Shown: positions 42,901 through 55,264 of the stretch, piece by piece
Layout: every line of letters begins with the position of its first letter
How positions within the stretch are numbered: the first letter of the stretch is position 1
Source: Beroe ovata
Lineage: Eukaryota > Ctenophora > Nuda > Beroida > Beroidae
Direction: 5' to 3'
NCBI GenBank assembly: GCA_946803715.1
Contig: CAMPET010000067.1
Span: 149,596 to 213,595, forward strand
Length of the DNA: 64,000 bases
Translations under genes and position numbers: made by a program
Notes under the pieces: generated by a model
Database searches by the model: none
What the model was told of the DNA's origin: nothing
The model's input: the letters and a program-made list of their open reading frames with translations, nothing else

Positions 42901-45754
42901 ACAAATATTGTTCATTGATTAATAAATAAAATCATTAATTTTCTCTATTTTACTCACTTGTTTCCCATGATCCGAGCGTCCTGTGGATAAGGATAGAATT
43001 GGTATCAATGATTGATAGTCATCTTGATCAAGAATATGGGCGAATAGGAGAGATTTACAGAGTTTGCAATCAATCACACAGCACTGAAAACCATGCTGAT
43101 TGCTGGGTAACTTACGGTGTAGTGCAGAGGTAGAGGAATGCTGTTAGTAGAATTGTACCGGTCATTTAGTTTTCCTCATGCTATGTATTCTCGAGGGTTT
43201 TTATCAGCTTCTGCTATATTCAACAACCGCTTTCTGGTCAATAAGGGGATGTTTAGAATGATCCAGATATAATTGTTATCAGTTATGCGATTGAGAGAAA
43301 TTAACTTTATGATCCAAGCACTTCTTTATTGATAGGTCACTAACTGACGTTAGATCCATGGCAGTTTAAAACTTTCATTGCGCCATGATTCTTACAACTA
43401 TTCGACTTCGAGTAATCGAGCAAGACTTTCAACTGTTATGTTGTCTAGCGATAATCAAACTGTGAAAATGAAAAATAAAATATCAATCACAAAATAAGAT
43501 GATAAAAAGTTGATTTCGTAGGTACAATCAATAATGCTGTCAAAGATTGGTCACGGAGGTTAACGCATGACAGCACTCAACAGATGTCACTCTTTTCTCA
43601 TAGCCGGTATGTGTATGTGTGTTTGTGCGTTTGCATGTGTGTCTGTGCATGCCATGGATGCCTGATTGAGGTTTACCAAGTTCTGCAATTTATATGATGG
43701 CGATGCCTCCGCTTTACACAGAGACACACTATTGTATCTACTATATGGCAGTATTTTGTGTTCACGTGTTTAATGGTTCATGCATGTGGTCAGTAGGTAT
43801 GTGCTAACAACTATAAATGAAACTGAGAACAGCATCCCGTATTCCTCTACTCAGCTCAAAATGCAAACTTACCCAATGTTCATTCCGTGAACTTGAATAT
43901 CATTATCACGGATGAACATCCTATATGTAAAAGCAAGTTGAAGAAGGCACGTGAGACTGACTCCTTATACTCGGTAGTCGGTAAAACTATTCCCTGTTTT
44001 AGTGTTCAAATATTGGAAATTTGCCAACGTCTAGGCGTCTTCTCAATTCATCGAGGAACGTACTTTGAGTTTGATCAGCCCCGAAGGCCAACAAAAACAA
44101 CTGGAGTACACTGTGAGTGTGACTGTGAGTGTCAAAGAAGCGTAAAACGTCGTCAAACCGACAAACTATCGTTGACTTCCATCATATCAGAGATTTCGAT
44201 TCATTAAACTCTATAAACCACTATTTTCGAGAACCTGACATGCACTTTGATTAGTTGATAGTTCTCTATGTTATAGTTTTATAGACGGCTGAAAATCATC
44301 CAACTTAACTTAATTGTTCCTCGTCTAGAAAAACTATCATCGCACGAATTTGGTTGGAACGGCGCCAAAAATAACTGTAACTGTATTACTATTAGCAACG
44401 AGGTGAATTCTGGTTAGCAGACGTAAAATTCGTTAAGCTAAAAGTAAAACCAGTTTACAAATATGCACGTAAACTAGATTGTTCCGATTGCGAGCTGGAA
44501 GTTGAAAGTACCGACTGTTAAACGGAAGACCATGAAATTGAAAATGATCACGATCTTGCCGCTCAGATAACGTGCACACACGTGTACGTACATCTATAAT
44601 CACATGAACTATAATCATTTTAATAAATCTCCCGGAGTGATTACTATACTAAGTTATAGCATAGAACAATAACAAGCATGCAGGCAGCATGTTACTGTAC
44701 TACTACTGGTACACTTAGCTATCACTATCATGGGAAAGCAATTCTTATCAAGTTTTTCATTTTGGATTTAACGAAACCGATTCCAAAAGCCATTTGCTTT
44801 AGTTTAAAACTTAAATCATGGGCGATATCCCGACATAATGGCGAGGGCTGAGGCTCACGACAAATTGGGGCATCTGCATTCTGCATGTAATTGTAACGAC
44901 TCTCAGCTCTTCTAGCTCCAAATTGATCTAGCTGGCAGTGGCACACTTGTATGTGCATTGTGCACTTGATTGGAAATGGAATTGGATATTCATAATTGGG
45001 CCTAGGGTTGATTATAAATATAATGAGCTTGACGTTGATGAATGAGGCTGTAGGTTGAAGCTGTAGGTTTAATCTCTTCATGATGACATTCAGAAAGACG
45101 GTTCATCAAACCATGTCGAGAATTTTGAGGCACTGGTCGAAAAAGTAAGCTGATATCATGCCACGTGCGACACAGCGCGCAGCATGGCACGTGCGAAACA
45201 GCGGCCGATAGACATAGAATTAGAGTCTAATTAAGATGACCTTTGTCTGTTTACTTTTTCTCGTGTGCCGCCGAATACCGATTGCTGATGCTCCCGGCAC
45301 CGTTTGGGGCGAATGCTGCGCGCGTATTGAAACAGTCACTGTCAGTGCAGTGAAAAGTTTTTATATAGGGAAGTCAAATCTCGATTTGGCTTATTCAAAC
45401 TTCGTAAATCTATATTCAGATAACAAATACATAAATGCGTTTTAAATATACTTTCAGTTTCTGTTAGCGTTATTGCCCCATTCCCAATAAGTATAGTAGT
45501 GATACTGATACTGATAGTGATACTGATAGCACTTCTCTTGGAACTCTAACTGCTTCAGGCTACAGCTGCCCAGTCACATGCTACATAGCCATTGCTATAA
45601 GAATCAGAAGTTGTTGCTCCTGCTAATGACGTCATGGTAATTGACCAGATCAGGCATCACATTGCCCAAGCTTACGAGTTACAGTGAGTCGCGTATTGTA
45701 GGGCTGAGACTCCTAGTCTAAGTTATTAACAATTGTCACGAGGGATGGAGCTCT
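39981..45754. other. Intergenic, no supported gene
   Basis: Divergent 5' flanks of the Ig receptor (minus) on one side and the 3' flank of the 878-residue gene on the other. AT-rich, with a GCGCGGCGCGCGC patch at about 41180 and CACACGTGTG-type runs near 40630. Open frames (for example 43887-44207) show no motif or splice pattern. Confidence 0.6.
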
Positions 45755-48700
45755 TCACACATTGTACCCAGCGGGTCCGTTGCTCACAAACACGTCACAG
45801 TAAGCCTGCTTCAGGGGTGATAAGTGGTCCGGTGTAGTCGGCTTCGACCAGCTCGAGTAGCCGAAGTCGAGGGGGACGAATAGCAAGTTCGGGCACTTGG
45901 TGATTTCTGTGCAGCCCTGAAATTGAGAGGATGATAGGATTCTCATTGAGGGAGGGCGAGGGCAACCACTGTAGGTGCAAGATTTAAATTTCCTACCTTC
46001 ATTGCTTCTTTTCGGGGCACGAATTTGCCCGGCTCCTCCAGACCGAGAATGGGATTCTGGAGTGCTACGTTGAAGATGTTCACTTTCGGATCGTGAAGTT
46101 TCTGTCCTGCTCTCAGATGCTCTTTTATCCGTTCCTACAGAGCAAAAGTAAGCTTATTTCGAAAACAGGAGTGTTCATAAGAGTCAGTATCGAGATCCTT
46201 ATCGACATAGCAACCGTCATAGCAACCGTCATAGCAACCGACATAGCAACCGTCACCTACCTCGAGATTCATGGTGGGGGTTGCTTTGGAATCTTTACTC
46301 GTGATATTACCCAGACAGCTTACAAATGTCTTCGACTTCACGTGATCTTTCGTGTTATCTTCGTACAAATCAGCATAGTACACAATACACCTGTGGGGTA
46401 GACGATAATATAGTTAGAGTATGTTCCCTGTCCAAAAAGTGATAGATAGGAACCATGGGCCGAGGCATATTGTTGTTGCCATAGCAACTCAGTGTGGGCT
46501 CGCGTACCTAGAATGTAGCGGTTTTGTGACAAACTTCTTCATTTCCGCCAGGTAGAACTGAGCGTGTGGTTTACCGCTGTACAGCACAGGACTCTGGTAT
46601 GGACGGTTGTTTGTAGACAGATCCTTAGCGTTCGCTTTCCAGTGTGCCCGGTTAGATTTGGCAAGCTCCAGCGCAAATCTCAGTCGTGGTGATCTGAGAG
46701 AGTAACGACTTGATGTTATATACAGGAGGAGCTATAGAGAGAGAGAGTCTTATTTTAGAAACAGATTTGCAGTGTAGAATCACGCGGATACCCCATCCTG
46801 TAGCAACACGTGTACCTGGAAAGCATGATCTCGGAAACTCTCTCGCTGAGGAAGAGGCGATTGTTGTACCCATCTCTCAGGTTTACCACTGGGATCCTCT
46901 TGTCAACCCCGCCTCGGTTTTTCCTCATCCGACTGTACCGAGCGATGTCCACCACCATTATGTTCGCAAGTCGTGATGAGTCGACTGCTCGACCCCCGGG
47001 ACTCCGTTTGGGCGAGGAGCCCTTCCCACCTCGGGCAGTGACTAGTTCCTTGAGTTTCTTCAGTCGGATATCAGTTCGGTCTGATGTCAGAGTTTTGAAC
47101 ACCTGGAGTAAAAGAGGGGGGGGGGTAAGCCAAGACGAGGAGAAAATTGTGACCCACTCCCATCTCGTATAGTTAATACTCGTTCAATAAATTCAACTCC
47201 AAGATAACTGTATTAATTTCGAGTGTACCGTGATATGGTAGCTTAGATCGTAGTTCGTTTTCAGAGCGATCCTTGGAGGCAGGAGTCCAACATACTTCCT
47301 ACTTCCCATGACTACGAGATTCTTGTAGGGGACCATCCTAAAATGAACCGTCTCCGAAGTTCCGGCCTCCGGTATTTCCTGTCGCTGAGCTGCAGCTATT
47401 TTGTATTCCTGAACTTCCTGAGGATCCTGGGGAAGAGGGGGCGTGATAAGAGTAAAAAGAGGGAAAAAAAGGTGAAATGAGGGTAATAGCTTGAGAAATC
47501 AGATGAGGCGTTTCTCTGTGGGCTTTGATGTTGCCAAATTTCATTTGGACACTTTCCAAGGCGCGCGGAAATGTTTACAGATGAAATATAAGTTCTCACC
47601 ACTTCTTCCTCTTCTAACAATTTTTCTGTGTCCAATGAGAACTCGTCATCAGAACTGAGGTTCGATTCATCGTCAGAGTAAACGCCTGTAGGGGAAAAGT
47701 GACGTCATAAATCATCTGATAGTTCACATGAGACAGTATTGATTGACAGTGGTAAAATATTCAGTGTATAATGTATAGCTTGTAGTGTATACAATGCACA
47801 TTCTATACATTGTACAATCTATCTACATGATAAATTAACAACATGGAAATCATATGGCATCGAATAACATACACACGCTGTTAATATATAATACTCATAA
47901 ATCATTATCGTGTGTCGCCTCCGTAGCTCAGTGGTTAGAGCACTGGTCTTGTAAACCAGGGGTCACGAGTTCAATTCTCGTCGGGGGCTGCTTAATTTTT
48001 TCCTCTAAACAATGACGAACTAACCAATAAGGGTCATTATCCTCGTGCTGGGTGTACTATGAATAGCACAACATAATTTTGCCCATTGTTAAGCTTAGGC
48101 TTTTGTTTGCAGCATAGAGAAGTGGAGACTCAAGACTACAAAATTTAAAATTTTGAAGGAACTGTGCTTATACATTAACCTGGAACTTACGATAATTGAT
48201 TGGTGTCAACATTTGTATCACAGTGACCTGTTCTGACGTGGTGTCAATGAATTGTGACGTCAGCGTTCAATATCTACAGATATGACGTAATATCGACGGA
48301 GACATACATCAATCAATTGGATGGCGGGTGGGTTGGAAAGGAATCAGGGTCAGTTAAATTGACACATGATTGCCACAATATCACGGAACAGATAGGAACC
48401 AATACTTGAAGGAACACTCAGTAGATCATCTTCACTCTTGTCCACAGTGGATCCATATTCATCTCCAACTTTCACACCGTCATCCTCACATTTCCTCACT
48501 TCCTCCCTCTGAGAGGTTGGGGAGTCCCTTTCCTCGCCCTCCCTCTCCTCACCATCAACTTCAGTACTGGTTTCCGATGTTTCACCCTCTCTCTCATCCG
48601 AGCTGGGGTTAACTCTCAGACTATCCATGTTGGTGGTAGTATCTGATCCAGCCACGTCAGAGTCTGTGAAATGTGCAACCCGGACTTTGATAGTGTTGGT

Positions 48701-51529
48701 GAGGGGGTCTGTAACCACCTCACCAGGTGAGGCTGTTCCGTCAGTGGTGAGGGACGTGGTGAGGGAGGGGGGTTGGGAGGTGGTGGGTGAGTAGATCGTG
48801 TAAGCAAGGAGACTGGATTGACTAGATACACTGTCTGTTCGATGAAGTAATGGACGATCATCCTCTGGTAGAGTTACTCCGTCTGTCTGTATTGAGGACA
48901 AGGAGGGCTGGGATTTTCCCGACAGCTTGATGGATGTCCCACTTTTGAAGACAGGTATCTTACTGACAAAGAACTTCAGAGTTCCTGTAATAACAGGAGA
49001 TGGGGAGAGAAATACGATCTTACCGCTGGTGAAATGGAAACATGCACTCCGCCCATGCAGCGATTTCAATTTGCACATGCAGGATGCAACTTACCATCTT
49101 TGTCGAAGGAAGAGTCCTTCAATTTTGACTCTTTTTGTGGTGAAGTTTTCTGTTTAATAGGGGAGTGAGGAGGAAGAGAGGAGTCGGCTTCACTCCTACT
49201 GGTGACTGAAAAACCAGCATGCTTCACAGCTCAACATAAAGCAGATGTTGCTTTAGTGAAACACATACGAGAAAACAGGATGATTCTGCGATAGCTCCAC
49301 TTTTTGATGAGAGAAACATCTCAAAGTCAAACTTTCGCGTCGCGAAAAGGGCTTCAAACATGTAACATTTGAGGAAAAGATGCTGGCATATCCTCACCTT
49401 CATCCAAGCTGGGTTGCTGCAGGTTTGATTGAATCTCAATGTCCTCAACCTCCAGGTCATCAGCAAGAACTGGCTGATATATTTCCTCTGTCTGACAAGC
49501 TATTTCCGAGAACCTTTTCTTAGACCGGATAGTACACGCCTGGAAGCAGTTTATCATTGATTATCATTGATTGATTATCATTGATTATCATTGAAGTTGA
49601 TATGCTCAAGGATAAGGAATATATACGGGGAAAATGGGCGATGATAGAAGGAGGACTTAACGTTACCATCTTGGTCTATAGCACAAAATCCCTCTGAACC
49701 AATAACTGTACGGACTAGACTCATCCCAACATAAGAAATGATCTCACCTCACATGGAAGAGAGAATCCTATGTTCTCCTTGTCTTGGATTGCCTTTTCCT
49801 GCAATTTATCATAGCCTCCCTTTCCAAGTCTATCGATCAGGTGATCAATCCTGGGTGGACTTCGGTGAAAAAGTAAATTTGCATTAGAATTTTGACTAAT
49901 GGCAATATTTAGAGTAGATAGTTCGTTTCGAAAAGGAGGCCAAATAGATGGGTGAAAACATTGATACGCTGTGCAACTGATACAGTATGAGTATCTAATG
50001 ATACAGTATCAGTGTCTCCTGATACAGTATCAGTGTCTTCTGATACAATATCAGTATCTTCTGAGACAGTATCAACCAGTCACCAGCGTCACATTACCTC
50101 TCGATGACACTCCCCATGACCAGATCAACAGTGTCATCCTGATGGTATATCCCGTAGTGTGTCATGTCACCCTCGTTTTTCCTACAGATGCCACAGTAGC
50201 TCGTGTGGTGTGGTTTGCCTGGTACTACCTCGTGGCCCGGGTGGTATCCTGTGGTCGGCTGCGTGGTTCCGACTTGTCCTAACGTACCTATGCGAGGGAT
50301 AATAGGTGAAGGCTTCTCTAAGAGGAGTTTGTACTAGGTACACGTTTCAGGGAACAAGTAAAGGGAGTCGAATGTGAGAAACACCGAAAATTTGAAATGA
50401 ACTGAGTAAGAATTTTAAGGTATTCTGATAAAGCCCAGGTCCGTGAACAGGTGCAAGGTAAACGAGTCTAATGCAGATTGCAGGGGCTACATTTTGATGA
50501 AGCTGGATGTAATTCTAGAAGCTGGTGAGCGTTGCATCAGATAAGGTTGCATTTGAAATTATACATCATGCTACCGTCTAATGATTTATTTCTTGGAATA
50601 AGCTAGAAGTAAAGAATGCAGCGTGAAAATCGGATTCCTGCCAATAAAACCATCCAAAACCAAGAAAATGTTTAGAAATTAGCACACAACAGCACAAAGT
50701 TTCGAAGCAGTTAGAATACTCACACACACATGACACTAGACTAGTGCCATCCGTGTGGCACACACTCGCAGGGCACTTAATCGGACACTAATAATTTCAT
50801 AGTTTCTGTATGAGAGAGAAAGAAGGGGGAGATGATAGAGAGAGAGGGTATTTGATTATGTGCCGGACAAAGAACTGTGAGGAGGGATACTGTGAAGGGG
50901 ACGTGAAACTGGAGTGGAATCAATACAGAAGATGTCGGGGGTGGTAACGTTACTGCTTGAGTTGAGAAGCTTTCGTGTTAGGATGAGGAATGATTTTTTA
51001 TGCGCGGGGGGGGGAATCGTTACAATGTCTGGTTCAGTCCTCTATAATCACATCAATAACCATTCATTGAGGAGAAGAATACATTGAATTCGATTACATA
51101 ACGTTGTTGATTTTAAAGAAGGAATTTAGGTTGGAATAGTGCAACTTCACATCTCTGCAACCATGCTGCACGCAACAGTAGCACAACAACTATACACAAC
51201 TTACCACTATTTATGTGGGGAGAGGGTGAGCGATTACGAGATGTATTGAGTGTCGTATCGGTCACTGTATTCCTTTTAATTCTGTCCATGTCTTGGCAAC
51301 TAATGGCGTTACCATGGTAACCACCCGTTTTTCCTCCTCTCATCCCTCCGTGAGATGTTGCTTTAATGCACATATTTCCCAAATCTTGGAGGAAGTCAGG
51401 TTCCAATTTCCGCTTAACATCGTCCTTCTCCGAGACACGGAGAGACTTGTGCAGATTTCCGTAGTCTATATTCCGGATTGGGAGTCCGGGGATAGTTTTG
51501 CGGGATGTGGGGGATGGAGATCCGTACAT
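45755..51529 (-). CDS. Unrecognised 878-residue protein, 13 exons
   Basis: Exons: 51529-51205, 50287-50098, 49850-49748, 49539-49398, 49205-49095, 48984-48406, 47685-47600, 47426-47229, 47102-46816, 46693-46508, 46390-46261, 46134-45997, 45916-45755. They total 2637 nt with every phase matching. I do not recognise the family. The N-terminal third has a Cys/His cluster (SYCGICRKNEG) and a basic segment. The middle (residues about 290-520) is Ser/Thr/Glu-rich and looks disordered. The C-terminal third is ordered and hydrophilic (MVPYKNLVVMGSRKYVGLLP, PRLRFALELAKSNRAHWKAN) and ends in GPAGYNV. There is no signal peptide or clear membrane segment, so it is probably cytoplasmic or nuclear. The donor of exon 6 (GTATTG) was chosen because it alone keeps phase with exon 7. 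Exon 1 begins at the first ATG; upstream coding exons are possible. Confidence 0.75.
47917..47989 (+). tRNA. tRNA-Thr (anticodon TGT)
   Basis: Seventy-three nt fold as a cloverleaf. The acceptor GCCTCCG pairs with CGGGGGC (one G-T pair). The D arm starts TAGCTCAGTGG. The anticodon arm is CTGGT-CTTGTAA-ACCAG with anticodon TGT. The T arm has GTTCAATTC. There is no intron. A T-run after the gene (47995-48001) would terminate Pol III. It lies inside the intron between exons 6 and 7 of the 878-residue gene, on the opposite strand. Confidence 0.95.
49560..49592. repeat. ATTATCATTG short tandem repeat
   Basis: Four units next to the acceptor of exon 4 of the 878-residue gene. Confidence 0.8.
49968..50075. 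repeat. TGATACAGTATCAGTGTCTC tandem repeat
   Basis: Five to six units of about 20 bases, each containing the palindrome TGATACAGTATCA, in intron 2 of the 878-residue gene. Confidence 0.85.
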
Positions 51530-51582
51530 GGGGAGGAAAACTGCTGGGGGAGGGTGGAAAGTGCGTTAGAATTGGAGTTGCG

Positions 51583-51656
51583 TGTGTGTTTGCGTGTGTG
51601 TGCGTGTGTGTGTGTGGGTGGTGTGTGTGTGTGTGTGTGCANGTGTGAGTGGTTGG
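51583..51656. repeat. (GT)n microsatellite with an N
   Basis: GTGTGT tract interrupted at 51642 by a single N, just upstream of the 878-residue gene. Confidence 0.9.
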
Positions 51657-53196
51657 CTGGGTGGGGACGGGGTCGAGTGCGCGTGTGCGACGTGCGTGAA
51701 GTGGAGGTGGTATTACGTAGGTGAAGTATTGAAGGGGTTACTTTACATAAGCGATGTCATTAGAAAATGATCTCTGAGGAATAATTCAGTAGCACAGAAT
51801 ACTGATATATTTCACATTTCAGGGGGTGTTCATTGTTCAAATCGACTGAATGTTGGAACGTGGTACAATGAATAATGATATGTAACGTATCATGATAGCA
51901 TCGAACCTATGTGAATTATAGGGGACACTATTCTGACCCCACTTCATCGTATATCCATGGTATGGCACTCTCAGTTCATTGGTACCGTCTCATATGTAGA
52001 GTCCAACACAATGACCCCCAAACCGTGTAATAAGCTGTCCCGTGACCACATTTAATAGTCACTTGATGTGAATTAAGGGGGCATTGCGCATTGTATCCGA
52101 CAGTATGAAGGATGTTCCATTATATAATGAGACTCATGGATAATGAACAATGCAGTCATTTGAGAGCTCTCGTGCCACTGTGGTTCACGGGTCATGAATA
52201 AAAGTGAGATATGAGCTCCACCATTCATCACCGCTCACTAAGGTTATCGCCACAGCGACTTGCACAGTGATTGATGTTTTGTTTTGGAACCGGTCTGCCA
52301 AACTTATTAATATTATTCAGTTCAGCAACGCGTTTAACGACGAAAATAAACTTTAAATATTGAATTTGAAGCTCAAATACCTAAGTCTACCAAACACGTT
52401 TTTAAATCCAAATAAGAGCCCTTATACTTCTAGCATTGCTCGACAGCAGAAGGTGTATGAAAGTGTGCACTGTTATATTGACAGCAATATTGCGCTCAGG
52501 ATGTGGTAGGGCAGGTCACATCATCCAAATTGGGGGACGTTCATTCCCAATCACAAATATACACACGCCGATCATGCAACGTCAGAGCTCAGGTATATCA
52601 AAATATTGATGTTCTCATGTACTCGATTATAAAGGTGAAGGATTCTGATTCATGAAATAGCAAGGATCATCTAGTGAAGCCAGAGATAAGACAATCCAAG
52701 AAACTTCGCATTAATGTCAATAACTATGGTAACCAACATAAAACTAGCGACTTAGGTACTAACAAACCTACAAACACAAATACACATCTTGTACAACTTC
52801 ATAATATAATGATTATCATCAGACCCCTAGAGAGATAATGTCGTGAACGCTTATACAGGGCAGGTACCTATAAGGAAGCTCATTAAGCTATTACATAATT
52901 ACATAATGACCCTCATATGTATTCTACATGTACAGCTCCACCTTTTTTCAACCCGAATCTTCATACTAAAACGTGGTGATGATAATTAATAGTGCAATGT
53001 CTCCAGCTGGGTCAAAGTTAGTGGATTAAAATAGCAGTTTGTTAAAGTAGCAAGGATTAGCGGATTGAAATAACAGTTTAGCAGCACAAATCTGCAGCAA
53101 GGTCTAATATTATGGAACTCTTTCTTCTTCAGCTCTCCCAGTTTAGGAATGATCTTAATTACCAAGAACTGCTCGGTTTGTGTCTACAGAAGAGTT
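51657..53196. other. Intergenic, no gene seen
   Basis: AT-rich unique sequence between the 878-residue gene and the GPCR fragment; no supported feature. Confidence 0.6.
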
Positions 53197-53360
53197 CTAA
53201 TATGTTTTCAGGACTCCTGTGGTTATCATGGAAGTCGTTGATCTCAATGAAGTCTTTCCGTTCAGATACTCCTTGAGTTTGGATCCCCTCCAAATAAAAA
53301 TCACGGGATTTAGCGCAAAATTGAGGAGTGCGACCACCTGTTGAAACACAAACATCACTC
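53197..53360 (-). pseudogene. Truncated copy of the 3' end of the neighbouring GPCR gene
   Basis: Codes for MFVFQQVVALLNFALNPV followed by WRGSKLKEYL and a short tail to TAG, closely matching TM7 and the start of the tail of the GPCR at 55265-56614. Similarity extends about four bases before this point and then stops, without a convincing exon edge. I found no matching TM1-TM6 upstream. It is probably a partial duplicate in inverted orientation, though a last exon of a spliced paralogue cannot be excluded. Confidence 0.6.
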
Positions 53361-55264
53361 GATTGATTGAGCATATCATTAAACATGAACAATTGCATGC
53401 TTCGTTACTGGTAACTGAAATGGATAATGGGTATAGCAATGAATTAAGGCTCCAAATTTGAGTGTTACTGCTTTGCCTCACTACCCAATGTTGGTTGTAT
53501 TAATTGCAGTTAACAAAACACACACAATCGTGAAGGAGACCCCAATATGCAGTACTCACATGTGAGAACACCTGCTTCCAATCATTCCCAACAAACCAGT
53601 GTCAACCGCTGCAACATTGGGACGAACAGAAATGATATAGGTACTATCCTTCATTCATACATGCGGTCAATACTGAACAAGACCCGTACAAACTACGACT
53701 AGGACGTAGCTAACTAGATCCTCAACCGTCACAACAAGATCGCATGATCACTCGCATGCGGACTTGTTTCTATAACTTGTTTCTATAACCGTCGTTGATA
53801 AACAGTCAACATCAGATGCACTTCGTGATCGTCATCCATGACCTATAGTATTAGTTTTACGTCATATGCATAGTCATACGTGGGCACATTAATTGGAACC
53901 TTCGCTTTACGTCATGATCTTATATTTTAGATAATTACCGGAAACGTTAATAGGAAGTCGATATTGATCCCTCGATCTTGTAAGAAAAGTAATAACAATT
54001 CTATTGCGAAGTTGGTATAACGTTCTCCCGCGGACTTCATCTTTGTGCTAGTACCTATTCCTTACTTTAAACTTGTGCTAGTACCTATTCCTTACTTGAA
54101 ACTTGTGCTAGTACCTATTCCTTACTTTAAACTTGTGCTAGTACCTATTCCTTACTTTAAACTTGGTTTCAACCAATATCTTTTATCTATAACCAGTATC
54201 TTTTATATCCACGTGCAACACTCCATTTCGTGACGCACAAGCAAACAAACCAACAACCAAATTCTGTCTTACTTTTTGGGCCTTACACGTGTCTACTCCA
54301 GCATTCTCAATACCGCATAGAAAAATTTCTCGCAATTAGCGCTTCTCACAATATCGAGCTTATTCTCTTTTGATAGTTCATAATACTGTCCAGCCCAGAT
54401 AGCCAATGCCAATACCATTCAATTACCAGAAACTTGTGAGTTCAGACACAATTCCAAGCTTCATTGATATATAATCATGGGCGGTGCATTTCTCCACTGG
54501 CAGTGCAGAGTGCGTTCTCTATGGTATCAAGACATAGGGAACCAGCTGTATCACATCACACGTGTATAATTGTTATCACTGTAAACCAGGAAATTCACTG
54601 CAACCTCACCCCCACACAATAGCAACAATCATTGTTTTCCCTATCAATTATTCATTTGTCTGCGGGTACATTTACATATAACAGGTTCACCATTATATAG
54701 GCATTATTTCATAGTCACCCACACTTGGCTTTGTTGGTGCGGTTTCGCGGAAACACGGCACTCTATTGTCATGGATATACCTATCCACTGTTTAAGTGTT
54801 TATAAGCAGGCACCTGCACATCTCATTAACCGTTCAGATGATTTCATCTCCGTGAGCGACCTTTTTTGCCCCACGATTCATCTTCACGTTTACGGCCAAC
54901 AATTCTTTTATAGCTGTAAAATATAATCTTTCTCGACAAGGTTGTTTTAAACACCTTGAAACTGGTTTTTGGTTCTCAACCGATGGTTTTGACCGTTGGT
55001 AGAGACTCAGCATCGGACACTTATATAAGTAACTTTGTTACCCGCCTATTTTACTCCTGTGATGAGTTATATGATTAGTGATTACCAGTCAGCGTTTAAC
55101 TATCGCAAGATTAGCTTATTACAGCAGCCAGATGTAACGCTATGGACTTTGTAACACCTAAACAGCAGTTTGATGGGTGCACATTTTCTGGAAATAGTGT
55201 TACGCGCTAGTATAACAGTACTGCAGTTATTCAGATTTTCCTTGACAATTTTATTAGTTTTAGA
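53361..55264. other. 5' flank of the single-exon GPCR
   Basis: AT-rich. Searched by eye for upstream GPCR sequence matching TM1-TM6 without success. Contains the tandem repeat at 54046-54166. Confidence 0.5.
54046..54166. repeat. 32-base tandem repeat
   Basis: Four units with consensus CTTGTGCTAGTACCTATTCC then TTACTTTAAA, about 1.1 kb upstream of the GPCR start. Confidence 0.92.

Noticed and set aside
43887-44207. 106-codon frame with a CECDCEC cluster
   Set aside because: Isolated, no splice context; the Cys cluster comes from a TGTGAGTGTGACTGTGAGTG short repeat.
54045-54233. 62-codon frame with repeated LVPIPYFKL
   Set aside because: Translation of the 32-base tandem repeat; no start context or splice evidence.
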